NCBI GenBank assembly: GCA_902774185.1
Contig: CACYHE010000017.1
Coordinates: 1-40,169, forward strand
From: an uncultured Bacteroidales bacterium
GTDB taxonomy: Bacteria > Bacteroidota > Bacteroidia > Bacteroidales > Paludibacteraceae
Reading direction: 5' to 3'
Length of the DNA stretch: 40,169 nucleotides
Of the stretch, positions 25,379 through 33,383 are shown in pieces. The notes under the pieces were generated by a model. That model searched no databases. It was not told the origin of the DNA and saw only the letters and a list, made by a program, of their open reading frames with translations. A program made the position numbers and the translations under genes. Positions within the stretch are counted from its first letter, which is position 1. Each line of letters begins with the position of its first letter.

Positions 25379-25411
25379 AAATCGTTTAATCGTCAATTGT
25401 CCATTCGTCAA
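25379..25411 (-). repeat. Leader repeat before the HD gene
   Basis: On the minus strand GACGAATGGACAATTGACG and ATTAAACGATTT fill the gap from the upstream stop codon to the HD ATG. It is a degenerate member of the AATCGTTA/GACGATT class. Confidence 0.5.
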
Positions 25412-26250
25412 TATATTGTTCCTTCCAGCATCGCTCTAAAATTCGGCATCGGACAGTGGGTGTCGCGTTCAATCATAATGGTCTTCAGTCCGGCGTAGAT
25501 CTTCACCTCTTTCATCACCTCTTCCATGTTGGCGTCCGGACCAAAATACTCCGCTGCAAAACCGTCCCAGAAACGGGCAGCCGTCGCATTACTCATATGG
25601 TTCATCTCCATCGTCCATGCCTCGTCATTCAGGCAGCAACACAGATACACCATACCGATATCGAACATAGGATAACCGTAACAGAAATCACCCAAGTCAA
25701 TGAAATACTGCGTCTTCTTACCGTTCTCTTCCACAAAGATACCGTTGCCGAACTGCAAGTCGCCGTGTATCGCCGTATCGGTATCGGGCGCTGCGGCGAT
25801 GAAGTCACGGAGTTTCGCTTTCTGCTCTGCCGTAAAATCGGGATTGGCGTCTAACATCTTGTACAAACGGTCCTTCACGCACTCAAACTGCGTTGTATCG
25901 ACATGCGTAGCATGCAGTTTCTTGCATAGCTGCGCAAACTCACGTCCGTACTCTTCCGCTTTCTCGGGATTATCGCCGCAGGCACGGGAGTAACTCTTCT
26001 TACCTACGATCCTTTTAAAACGGATACCCATGCGTTCTCCGTCCGTTACCAAGTCACCAGGTTCCGGTGTCGGGATACCGGCATTATACACTTTCTTCGC
26101 CAACTCCAATTCCAATGCGGCCGCCTCAAAATTACGGAAATACATCTTCATCATGATGTTCGGGTCGGTCTTATGGTTATAACTCGCACCGTTCGCACCT
26201 TCACCGGTACGTACGTAGTCATTCAAATTAATCAAAATAGGTTCTATCAT
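25408..26250 (-). CDS. Aminoglycoside-phosphotransferase-fold kinase (TIGR02172-like)
   Basis: The 280-aa protein has a kinase-like fold: GEGANGASYNH as the glycine-rich start, MMKMYF with the likely ATP-binding Lys, the catalytic loop IHGDLQFGNGI with catalytic Asp, and the metal-binding IDLGDFCYGYPMFDIG. It resembles the family first noted as a Fibrobacter succinogenes paralogous family. The substrate is unknown and antibiotic resistance should not be assumed. It overlaps the alarmone-synthetase gene by 4 nt upstream (ATGA). Confidence 0.8.
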   Translation of the reverse strand: MIEPILINLNDYVRTGEGANGASYNHKTDPNIMMKMYFRNFEAAALELELAKKVYNAGIPTPEPGDLVTDGERMGIRFKRIVGKKSYSRACGDNPEKAEEYGREFAQLCKKLHATHVDTTQFECVKDRLYKMLDANPDFTAEQKAKLRDFIAAAPDTDTAIHGDLQFGNGIFVEENGKKTQYFIDLGDFCYGYPMFDIGMVYLCCCLNDEAWTMEMNHMSNATAARFWDGFAAEYFGPDANMEEVMKEVKIYAGLKTIMIERDTHCPMPNFRAMLEGTIY

Positions 26251-27284
26251 AACTGTAAATTTTTGGCTAAATTAAACGTCATTTCGGCGATCGCTTCGTT
26301 CTGGGTGTTGTGACCGTTGATGGCATCGAAGAATCGAACGAGCCCCATCTTTCCTCCACCGCTTGCCAAGATACACACGATGCAGATGTTCTGTACGCCT
26401 ACCGCCGAAGAGATGATATCCAGATCCGTGTTGCCCAACTGATGACGTGCCAGACGGTAAGCATCCTCTTCGTAATGCTTCACCAAACGTTGTACGTCAC
26501 CCAAGGTCTTGCAACCGAAGGCGCTGAACACGCGCAGGTAGCGGTTCAACGGAACCTCCTGTATCTCAGCCTGGTTGATGGCTGCGATACGTCTGTTGAG
26601 CGCATCGAACGGACGTGCCTGCAGATAACTGCTGAAGGTATCACCATCCAACTGCACATCGTCCAACTTACCGTTCTGAACCAGTTGGTGTACACGTCTG
26701 CGGTAATCGGTGATCTCGGTACGGATACGACTGAACTCATCGTCGGCCATCTCCAGAATACCCGCCAAACGGTTGATACGCCGTAAGTACTCTCGGGGAA
26801 TCTCCACGCCGGTCTTGTAACCGATATCGTGGTTGATGGACGCCCAAGCGTGCTGTAAGGTCGTGCGGAGTTGTAACTCAAAACGGAAATCATACTCCGG
26901 CATCTTACATACGTAATGCAGCGAGTTATACCCGAAACTGTCCAACTGATGCAGCATACGCTTATCGACGGAGTTGGTCCAGTCGATCTCGAACAACTGC
27001 TCCACCATCGCAGCGATACGGTCCACATCGTCCGTATAAAACGTCACGATACGGGCTCCTACCAGATCCGTGATGTCGCTTAAGGTTGCGTATTTGGCTC
27101 CCTTCAACGCCAACTTACCTTCCAGGGACTTCCGCGTCTTGACGCGTCCTTCCACGGCAGTCACCAGCATCTCGTTGCGTTCCAAGGCTTCACGTAGTTT
27201 GGCAAGCACCTCTTGCAGAAGACGTTCCAACTCCGGCAATGCGGCTTGGTACTCCTCCATCATCATCTCACAATGCAAGTCCAT
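26247..27284 (-). CDS. RelA/SpoT-type (p)ppGpp synthetase-domain protein
   Basis: The 345-aa protein has a synthetase domain at about 45-165: VEGRVKTRKSLEGKL, SDITDLVGARIVTFYTDDVD, LDSFGYNSLHYV and FELQLRTTLQHAWASINHDIGY. It lacks an N-terminal HD hydrolase and the TGS/ACT domains of long RelA/SpoT. The C-terminal 150 residues are helical, then end in a small domain (LDIISSAVGVQNICIVCILA). An HD-type hydrolase sits two genes downstream in the same run, so synthesis and hydrolysis may be separately encoded here. Its leader is an AATCGTTA-type repeat. Confidence 0.85.
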   Translation of the reverse strand: MDLHCEMMMEEYQAALPELERLLQEVLAKLREALERNEMLVTAVEGRVKTRKSLEGKLALKGAKYATLSDITDLVGARIVTFYTDDVDRIAAMVEQLFEIDWTNSVDKRMLHQLDSFGYNSLHYVCKMPEYDFRFELQLRTTLQHAWASINHDIGYKTGVEIPREYLRRINRLAGILEMADDEFSRIRTEITDYRRRVHQLVQNGKLDDVQLDGDTFSSYLQARPFDALNRRIAAINQAEIQEVPLNRYLRVFSAFGCKTLGDVQRLVKHYEEDAYRLARHQLGNTDLDIISSAVGVQNICIVCILASGGGKMGLVRFFDAINGHNTQNEAIAEMTFNLAKNLQL

Positions 27285-27322
27285 AAAATGATTTACGATT
27301 TAACGATTTACGATTGGACGAT
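27285..27322 (-). repeat. AATCGTTA-type leader repeat before the alarmone-synthetase gene
   Basis: The minus strand reads AAATCGTCCAATCGTAAATC then GTTAAATCGTAAATCATTTT up to the ATG. Its first 21 nt, counted from the preceding stop codon, differ at one base from the rdgB-internal repeat. Confidence 0.8.
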
Positions 27323-27625
27323 TTATTCGATGACGAATAGGCTCACAAATCCCGTCATCATGAATACTTGACGGATATCGGCGTTGATATTCCGAACAAT
27401 TACCTTACTGCCGTGTGCTGCGGCTTCCTTGCGGATACTGAGGAAGATACGCAAACCGCTTGAGGAGATGTATTCCAACTCCGTACAATCCAAGATGATC
27501 TCTTTGTTCGCTGCTTCCAACAAAGGTTTTACTTCTTCTGCGGTCTGTACAGCTGCGGCTGTATCTAAACGTCCGCTAAAGAACGCAAGCACTTGGTTTC
27601 CGTTCTCTTGAATAGTTGTCGTCAT
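27323..27625 (-). CDS. STAS-domain anti-sigma-factor antagonist
   Basis: This is a 100-aa single STAS domain of the SpoIIAA/RsbV class: VLAFFSGRLDT, IILDCTELEYISSSGLRIFLSI with the phosphorylatable Ser in ISSSGL, and FMMTGFVSLF. In partner switching the unphosphorylated form binds the anti-sigma kinase. The upstream gene encodes both the PP2C phosphatase that would reactivate it and an RsbW-like kinase domain, and overlaps it by 4 nt, so the three activities form one module. Confidence 0.92.
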   Translation of the reverse strand: MTTTIQENGNQVLAFFSGRLDTAAAVQTAEEVKPLLEAANKEIILDCTELEYISSSGLRIFLSIRKEAAAHGSKVIVRNINADIRQVFMMTGFVSLFVIE

Positions 27626-29658
27626 AATTTTTTAACTAAAGTTAATATGTTTTGATTATTTATTCGTTCGTATTTTACTTCATCCATGATCTGACGCACC
27701 AGATGGATACCCAGACCGCCTATAGGACGTTCTTCCGCACTCAGCGTAATGTCCACTTCTTCCTTCTGCGTCGGGTCAAAAGGCACACCGCTGTCCGTGA
27801 TGGTGAAGACAAGTTGTTCGCCTTTCGCCACTTCGACTAACACTTGTCCGCTCTGTCCCGGATATGCATACAGCATCACGTTCGTTACCGCCTCTTCGAT
27901 GGCGATGTTAATCGGTGTGTTCAATTCCTTCGGAATATCAAGGCTGTCTATCCACTCCGCCAAGGTAGGGATCTGCTGGATGTCATTGCGCATAATCAAT
28001 GCCGGCAGTTGATACCGTATCGCCATCATCGTCAAGTCATCGCTTTGTTCTGCGCCATCAACAAACGCCTCCACCTCTGCCTGCATCTTCTCCACCAGTT
28101 TGTGAGGAGCCACTAACCCCTTCATCCCTTCATCCGTTAATCTCTTCATCATTCGCTCTTCTCCGAACTGCTCGTGTGTACTGCGTTCCGCCTCAGTCAG
28201 GCCGTCGGTGTATAAGAACAAAAGGTCGTTGTATGCCATCTGTACCTGCTGTGCCTGGAACACCCATTCCCCTTCCACGCCTAAGGGTAAGTTCGGTACT
28301 ACATCCAGCATCTGTGTTCTGTGTTCTGTATTCTGTATTCTTACCGGTGCATTATGCCCTGCGTTGCAGTAATCCAACCTGCCCGTTTTGCAGTCTAAGA
28401 TACCGATGAAAAGGGTGAGGAACATGTTCTGCGTGTTCTGTTCAACAAAGGCTTTGTTCATCTTCGTCATCACCGAAGCCGCATCTTCATCGTGCGAAGT
28501 GATGGAGCGGAATAAGGACCGTGTCATTGCCATCACCAGCGATGCCGGTACGCCCTTACCGCTCACGTCACCGATACAGAAGAAGAGTCTGTCGTGCCGA
28601 ACGTAGAAATCATACAGGTCTCCGCCTACCTCTTTGGCAGGTTTCACCGTACCATAGACATTCACATTCCTCAGGTCGTTGAAGGGAGGGAAGACTTTCG
28701 GCAGCATCGCCGTCTGAATCGCTCCGGCTACGTATAACTCATTCTCCATGCGTTGGTTCTTCGCCGTCGATTCCAGAAGTTTCTTGTTCGTGCGGGACGA
28801 GTGAATCAGCATCATCGCCAAAAGCGCCAGACCCAGTAACATCAGTATGCCGACGATACGACCGGTATGGTTCAGGTCCTTGAATAACTCATCGTCCGGA
28901 ATGACAATCTCGATATGCCAACCCGTAGCATCGATCTCTTCGTTGTATGTATTGTATCTGCGCCCGGGCACTGTGTCCATTGCACGTACGATGTCACCGC
29001 CTTTGCTTGAACGAATCGAGAAATAACTGTTCTTATAAACCTGCAGATATTCCGGTAGTTTCTGTTGTAGATAATCCAGTCGCATATCGACACATACCAC
29101 GGCTACCACTTCGCCTTGTGCGTTGCAAACAGGGTAGGAACAACTGACCACCGGAGCCTCCGAACCCGAATCATCCATGTACGGTTCGCACCACCAACAA
29201 CTGTCGTGCACAAAACCGTTCTGCCACCACTCCATCTCCGTATAGTCGTGTGCGGCACTGCCTATCTGACGGGTATAGACACTATCCTCCGTGATCCGAC
29301 TACTACAGGCTTCGAAATAACGACCTGCCTTCGGGAAGTAATCCGGTACATACGCCACAGCTACACTGGTGAAGGTACGCATCGTACGAACTGCCAAGTT
29401 CGTTGCTGCATAGACCGAATCGGGACAATCGATATGTTTCTCCACCAGTAAGGCCAAGGTCTTAGCGGTCGTCTCCATCTCGATTGTGTGTAACTCAATC
29501 TCCAACTCCGCTTTGCGTAACTCCGTCTTTGCACGCATATCCGCCTCTTGACGAATTGCTGCACGACTGGTGAAATACATGAGACATGAGATGGCTTCCA
29601 GCGCAATGCTTGCCACAATCATGATCCATAATCCCGAGTGGTTCTTCTTCTGACTCAT
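27622..29658 (-). CDS. Membrane sensor fused to SpoIIE/RsbU PP2C phosphatase and RsbW-like kinase
   Basis: The 678-aa protein has TM1 (about 10-30), a periplasmic Cache-like sensor (about 35-265), TM2 (about 270-290) and a SpoIIE-type PP2C domain (about 325-540) with EVGGDLYDFY, IGDVSGKGVPASL, NAGHNAP and EQSDDLTMM. A C-terminal HATPase (about 550-678) follows, with NIAIEEAVTNVMLYAY and GGLGIHLVRQIMDEV. Fusing the phosphatase and the anti-sigma kinase with a STAS gene next door implies a self-contained partner switch controlled by a periplasmic signal. Residues about 440-449 (RIQNTEHRTQ) and 503-515 (KRLTDEGMKGLVA) are encoded by tandem repeats in frame. No cognate sigma factor is seen here. 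Confidence 0.9.
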   Translation of the reverse strand: MSQKKNHSGLWIMIVASIALEAISCLMYFTSRAAIRQEADMRAKTELRKAELEIELHTIEMETTAKTLALLVEKHIDCPDSVYAATNLAVRTMRTFTSVAVAYVPDYFPKAGRYFEACSSRITEDSVYTRQIGSAAHDYTEMEWWQNGFVHDSCWWCEPYMDDSGSEAPVVSCSYPVCNAQGEVVAVVCVDMRLDYLQQKLPEYLQVYKNSYFSIRSSKGGDIVRAMDTVPGRRYNTYNEEIDATGWHIEIVIPDDELFKDLNHTGRIVGILMLLGLALLAMMLIHSSRTNKKLLESTAKNQRMENELYVAGAIQTAMLPKVFPPFNDLRNVNVYGTVKPAKEVGGDLYDFYVRHDRLFFCIGDVSGKGVPASLVMAMTRSLFRSITSHDEDAASVMTKMNKAFVEQNTQNMFLTLFIGILDCKTGRLDYCNAGHNAPVRIQNTEHRTQMLDVVPNLPLGVEGEWVFQAQQVQMAYNDLLFLYTDGLTEAERSTHEQFGEERMMKRLTDEGMKGLVAPHKLVEKMQAEVEAFVDGAEQSDDLTMMAIRYQLPALIMRNDIQQIPTLAEWIDSLDIPKELNTPINIAIEEAVTNVMLYAYPGQSGQVLVEVAKGEQLVFTITDSGVPFDPTQKEEVDITLSAEERPIGGLGIHLVRQIMDEVKYERINNQNILTLVKKL
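28113..28152. repeat. 8-bp repeats inside the rsbU-like gene
   Basis: Five units, TAACCCCT, TCATCCCT, TCATCCGT, TAATCTCT and TCATCATT, lie end to end and encode MMKRLTDEGMKGLV. They share the unit type with 32764-32795. Confidence 0.75.
28313..28340. repeat. 7-bp repeats inside the rsbU-like gene
   Basis: TGTGTTC twice then TGTATTC twice encodes RIQNTEHRTQ, in the loop between NAGHNAPV and MLDVVPNLPLG, where relatives have a short turn. Confidence 0.85.
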
Positions 29659-29661
29659 TCG

Positions 29662-29697
29662 TCTTTCAACTTTAAACTTTCAACTTTCAACTTTAAA
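29662..29697 (-). repeat. GAAAGTT-type leader repeat before the rsbU-like gene
   Basis: The minus strand reads GTTTTAAAGTTGAAAGTTG then AAAGTTTAAAGTTGAAAGAC before the ATG at 29658. The units are like those at 32391-32439. Confidence 0.75.
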
Positions 29698-31183
29698 ACA
29701 GGTATCCCATCTTCACATAGAAATTGGCTAACTTACCGTTATCCCTGCGGTCAATGGGCATTCCCCAGTCTGCAGACAGCACGAAGTTCTCGTTCATACC
29801 GATCTTCAAACCCACACCGGCAGTCATATGCGGCATGTAGATATCCTTCGTATTGGTACTGAAATAATCTTCGTATTTGTCATTCGGTGTAGTTGCGGTC
29901 ATACTCTCCTTTAAGGTGTTGTACGAACCGTTGGTATGCCTTTGAACTAAGTCATCGAGTTGATAGGGTTGTGTGATCACACCTAAGTCGAAGAAGGGGT
30001 TCAGCCCCACGAAGAAATGTTGCCGACCTATGTCGAAGTTAACCACCCGGAACCGGAACTCTACATTCGCAAACGCAAAACCGTTCGCCAGAATTCTATT
30101 CGCCATCATACCGCGTATTGAGTTACCGCCACCCAGGCCTTCGTAATACACACGCTGGATGAACAAGGTGTTCATGTAGTTATCCATGTAAAAAGGTGAC
30201 CGACCGGCTATCAGGTTCTGCACACCCAAGCGATAGGCGAAGGTGATACGGTTTACGCCGTTCTTGTCTTTGAAACACGGTACGTAATGTCGGAAAGTGA
30301 AGTTGAACTGCAGGTGGTTATAACCCGCTGCGGCTTGTTGACCGTATTTGGCGTTAAACGCTGCCGAATAGGTGAAGAACAGGTCGGTATAGATACCGCT
30401 GTTCGGACCTTGTCGTTTGTCCCGGGTGTCATACGTGATACCGCCACGTACATACGGATGCCAACCTCCGTTCTGTTCATCTGCGCCTATCAGACCCCAG
30501 GTCTTGTATTTGTCGTACAACAAAGGCTCGTCGGGGTTCAAGGCTTTCTGATGATCCAGCGTCGGGTCATAGGTGCGCTTACCGTTCAGCATCTTGATAT
30601 TGCAGTCATCGATGATATAACCCAACACACCGATACCGGCGTTCCATTTGAGGTTCTTGTAGATCGTACCTTCGATATCACCTGCCACACGAATCAAATC
30701 GCGTTTGTACTTATAGAACACACGGGTACGATAGTCCTCTACAGACATCTTCTCGGGGTTCTTCTTCCAGGTATGCCAGGTCGGGTTATACACCGACTGA
30801 TAACCGTTGAAACCGTAGAAGTCACACATCGCGTCCGGTAGATAGGTCGCGTCTAAGGTCAACCGATAACCCGGAATCAGGTATTTCGAGTCGTAGTTGA
30901 GACGGAAGATACCGTGGTGCTTGGTTGTATAAGCACCTTCGAAATAAAGCGAATGGATATACTCCGGGTACTGCTTGCCGTCACCGTAATAATAGATGTT
31001 CGTCAGAATACCGCCTTGAAAACCATAATCGGCATCGTATGCAATAGACGGTAAGATACCGAAGTTCCAACCCGTCTTGATCTTATTACCCAAGGAATCC
31101 ACTTCCTGTGCCTTCTTCTCTTTCTTGGCGTAAACCGGAACAAGGAACAAAGAGCAAAGAACAATAATTAAATATCTCTTCAT
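29693..31183 (-). CDS. Omp85/BamA-like outer-membrane beta-barrel protein
   Basis: ATG 31183 (MKRYLIIVLCSLFLVPVYA) gives a clean signal peptide; the longer frame relies on a TTG within a leader repeat. The mature protein is rich in alternating aromatic strands (FGILPSIAYDADYGFQGGIL, GGWHPYVRGGITYDTRDKRQ, FAFANVEFRFRVVNF) and ends in a terminal strand LANFYVKMGYLF with the usual C-terminal Phe. GGGNSIRGMMANRILANG corresponds to the Omp85 (V/I)RG motif of loop 6. There are no visible POTRA domains, so it is a short barrel-only member whose function (assembly, transport or lipid handling) is unknown. Confidence 0.8.
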   Translation of the reverse strand: MKRYLIIVLCSLFLVPVYAKKEKKAQEVDSLGNKIKTGWNFGILPSIAYDADYGFQGGILTNIYYYGDGKQYPEYIHSLYFEGAYTTKHHGIFRLNYDSKYLIPGYRLTLDATYLPDAMCDFYGFNGYQSVYNPTWHTWKKNPEKMSVEDYRTRVFYKYKRDLIRVAGDIEGTIYKNLKWNAGIGVLGYIIDDCNIKMLNGKRTYDPTLDHQKALNPDEPLLYDKYKTWGLIGADEQNGGWHPYVRGGITYDTRDKRQGPNSGIYTDLFFTYSAAFNAKYGQQAAAGYNHLQFNFTFRHYVPCFKDKNGVNRITFAYRLGVQNLIAGRSPFYMDNYMNTLFIQRVYYEGLGGGNSIRGMMANRILANGFAFANVEFRFRVVNFDIGRQHFFVGLNPFFDLGVITQPYQLDDLVQRHTNGSYNTLKESMTATTPNDKYEDYFSTNTKDIYMPHMTAGVGLKIGMNENFVLSADWGMPIDRRDNGKLANFYVKMGYLF

Positions 31184-31218
31184 TTTAATTATCAATTATC
31201 AATTGTCAATTATCAATT
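31184..31218 (-). repeat. AATTGATA-type leader repeat before the Omp85-like gene
   Basis: The minus strand reads AATTGATAATTGACAATTG then ATAATTGATAATTAAA before ATG 31183. The array includes the stop codon of the upstream DUF819 gene. Confidence 0.8.
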
Positions 31219-32385
31219 CAAAATATATGCAATCAATACTCCCAAATAGGTACCTACGGCATATCCGACTAATCCTATCGCGATACCCGAGATCAGCACT
31301 TTCTTATTCTTCATCGCTCCCACTACCGGCGGAACGAAAGGCGGTGAACAGAGTAAGGCAATCTGACTGACGCAGAACAGGTCCCCGCTCACCCGCATGA
31401 TCCGGCAAAGCAACAAATGCAGACCGGCTGCACAAAGCATCACCCATGCTACGAACCCGCCGATCATCAGACTACCGCCGTTCACACTGTTTATATCGAA
31501 CAGCGAGGCTACGATGACCGAGAAGATCAGGATGAAGAACATACCCAACTCGAAGGTCTTCGGCAGTTCGCGCACTTTCTTGAAGAACGATGCGATGATG
31601 GACAGCGTGGTGATGGTCAGGATCACAACTAACTCATTCAAGGTACCGGTCAGTAACATCGCCAGACCCGCTCCGATCACCAAGAACAGTACACTCAGTC
31701 CCAGACCGGCGAACATACCGCCTATGTTCTTCTTTTGGAACATACCCTGGTATATCTCGATATCTTTCGTCTCCGCCTCTTCGTCCTTACGTCCCTTGCG
31801 CGTCACATCGTCGTAAGGTAGGATCTTACGGAATACCTTATACCCGCCTCCGATGATGAAGAAGATATACGGGGTCGTCAGTACCATCTCAAACGCCAGC
31901 ACGATCGGTATCACGTTCGCATCGACATGCAAGGATGCACCCAGCGCATTGAAGTTCATCGTACCACCCGTATAGATACCCGTCATCATGGCGGCTATCT
32001 TATTGAACTCCGGTACTTCCGGCGTGCGGAAGATGAAATAACCGCTGATCACGGCTACCAACACTGCCGCCAAACCGCCCACCAAGGACCATAAGGTCTT
32101 CGGCAAGGCCTTTGTCCATAACTTAAAATCGCAGTTGAACAACATCAACGGTATCGCCAAGGGCACCGTTACCGACATCAACATCTTTTGGATCCCTCCG
32201 AACGATGCCGCTTCTAAGGTACCGGCATCGAAATGCACAAATCCCGTTAGGGCAAAGATAATCCCCACCGCGTACGCTGCTACCACCGTGCCGATTTTCT
32301 TCATCCAGCTCCAGCGCTTGAAGCACTCAATAATCATCACCGGCACCAACACATACAGCGCCAACACCAAATACACTCTTATCAT
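31213..32385 (-). CDS. DUF819 family membrane protein
   Basis: The 390-aa protein has about eleven hydrophobic helices and a charged cytosolic loop around 195-225 (RKGRKDEEAETKDIEIYQGM). The signature MTGIYTGGTMNFNALGASLH and a second half-site, FCVSQIALLCSPPFVPPVVG, fit the DUF819 (YjcL) family of inner-membrane proteins related to transporters. The substrate is unknown. It lies between an acyltransferase gene and the Omp85-like gene, in the same direction. Confidence 0.85.
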   Translation of the reverse strand: MIRVYLVLALYVLVPVMIIECFKRWSWMKKIGTVVAAYAVGIIFALTGFVHFDAGTLEAASFGGIQKMLMSVTVPLAIPLMLFNCDFKLWTKALPKTLWSLVGGLAAVLVAVISGYFIFRTPEVPEFNKIAAMMTGIYTGGTMNFNALGASLHVDANVIPIVLAFEMVLTTPYIFFIIGGGYKVFRKILPYDDVTRKGRKDEEAETKDIEIYQGMFQKKNIGGMFAGLGLSVLFLVIGAGLAMLLTGTLNELVVILTITTLSIIASFFKKVRELPKTFELGMFFILIFSVIVASLFDINSVNGGSLMIGGFVAWVMLCAAGLHLLLCRIMRVSGDLFCVSQIALLCSPPFVPPVVGAMKNKKVLISGIAIGLVGYAVGTYLGVLIAYILN

Positions 32386-32390
32386 ATATC

Positions 32391-32439
32391 TTTAAACTTT
32401 CACCTTTCAACTTTCACCTTTCAACTTTCACCTTTCAAC
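32391..32439 (-). repeat. 14-bp leader repeat that also encodes the acyltransferase C-terminus
   Basis: Three copies of CTTTCAACTTTCAC (with CACC variants) span the intergenic gap. The last copy encodes the acyltransferase end QLKGES and its TGA at 32421. Confidence 0.85.
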
Positions 32440-33377
32440 TGATACAGGTATTCCTGTACAAACATCCAAAACGGTAACGGAATCAACAGTGTGATGGTCA
32501 AAAACACCAACTGCCAGACATACATCACCGAGTTATGGAACGCCCGATCTTTCACTTTATGCTGTATATACAGCCACATGCCCCATAAGGGTATCGTCAC
32601 CACCGCACTTACCGCAAACACCGGACTCAGCACGATTGCCAAGGGGATGGCTAACCAGCGTGGTAACTTCCCTTCACCTCTAACCTCTAACCTCTCACTC
32701 ACTAACCCGTTCATCCGCTTGGTCAACTCCTCTCGCAGCGCCATCATCAGTCGGGGTTTACATTCATCCGTTAATCCGTTCACCCCTTCATCCCTTACGA
32801 ACGCCGTCACGTTTATCGCCTCGCCTATCGTCACCTTCACGCTCGTCCATAGATGGAAGAAATCGCCGTACTCGATGCCTACCGGCACGATATAGATCGG
32901 TTTGTCTTGTCCGAACGAATCATTGGCTTGCAGCGCAATGCGGAAGATACCCTTACTCAACGGTAGTATCGTTCGGTCGGGGTGGTGGGTTCCTTCTGCG
33001 AAGATACAAAACGGCACGCCGTCCCGTAACACCTCCACCGCCTTGTTTATCGTCTCGTCGTTATGCCTTACCTCTTCCCAACCGTCGCGCACCCGATTGA
33101 TCGGCATAATCTTCAACCAGTTTAAGATCTTCGCTTTCTTCGGGTCCTTGAAGATATCCGCTCGGGCAACAAACACTTTCTGTCCGTGGTCGATCCCCAA
33201 TACCGCCATGGCGTCGCAGAGTGCGTTCGTGTGGTTCGGCGCAAAGATAACCGCCCCATCGGTAGGTATCTTCTCCAAACCCTCATACCGAAAACTGCGA
33301 TACGACTGCCGGAACAACCAATCGACATACGGCCTCAAAAAAGCATACAACCCATCCTTATCCTGTATCTTTCCCAT
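32421..33377 (-). CDS. PlsC-type glycerophospholipid/lysophospholipid acyltransferase
   Basis: The 318-aa protein has the acyltransferase blocks NHTNALCDAM (His and Asp of the catalytic motif, residues about 49-56), KKAKILNWLKIMPINR and FCIFAEGTHHPDRTILPLSKG, followed by a helical pair near the C-terminus (LAIVLSPVFAVSAVVTIPLW and VWQLVFLTITLLIPLPFWMF). It likely transfers acyl chains to glycerol-phosphate lipids at the inner membrane. Residues 194-205 and 220-234 are encoded by 8-bp and 7-bp repeats, and the last residues (QLKGES) by the leader repeat of the next gene. It lies 6 nt after the SLC13 gene. Confidence 0.9.
   Translation of the reverse strand: MGKIQDKDGLYAFLRPYVDWLFRQSYRSFRYEGLEKIPTDGAVIFAPNHTNALCDAMAVLGIDHGQKVFVARADIFKDPKKAKILNWLKIMPINRVRDGWEEVRHNDETINKAVEVLRDGVPFCIFAEGTHHPDRTILPLSKGIFRIALQANDSFGQDKPIYIVPVGIEYGDFFHLWTSVKVTIGEAINVTAFVRDEGVNGLTDECKPRLMMALREELTKRMNGLVSERLEVRGEGKLPRWLAIPLAIVLSPVFAVSAVVTIPLWGMWLYIQHKVKDRAFHNSVMYVWQLVFLTITLLIPLPFWMFVQEYLYQLKGES
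32677..32718. repeat. 7-bp and 8-bp repeats inside the acyltransferase gene (element 1)
   Basis: CCTCTAA twice and CCTCTCA are followed by TAACCCGT and TCATCCGC. It encodes MNGLVSERLEVRGEG. Confidence 0.8.
32764..32795. repeat. 8-bp repeats inside the acyltransferase gene (element 2)
   Basis: TCATCCGT, TAATCCGT, TCACCCCT and TCATCCCT are contiguous and encode RDEGVNGLTDEC. Units match those in the rsbU-like gene. Confidence 0.8.
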
Positions 33378-33383
33378 CTGCTA

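Noticed and set aside
25408-26250. Aminoglycoside resistance gene
   Set aside because: The fold is APH-like, but it sits in a housekeeping or stress run and resembles a general kinase family; nothing points to drug modification.
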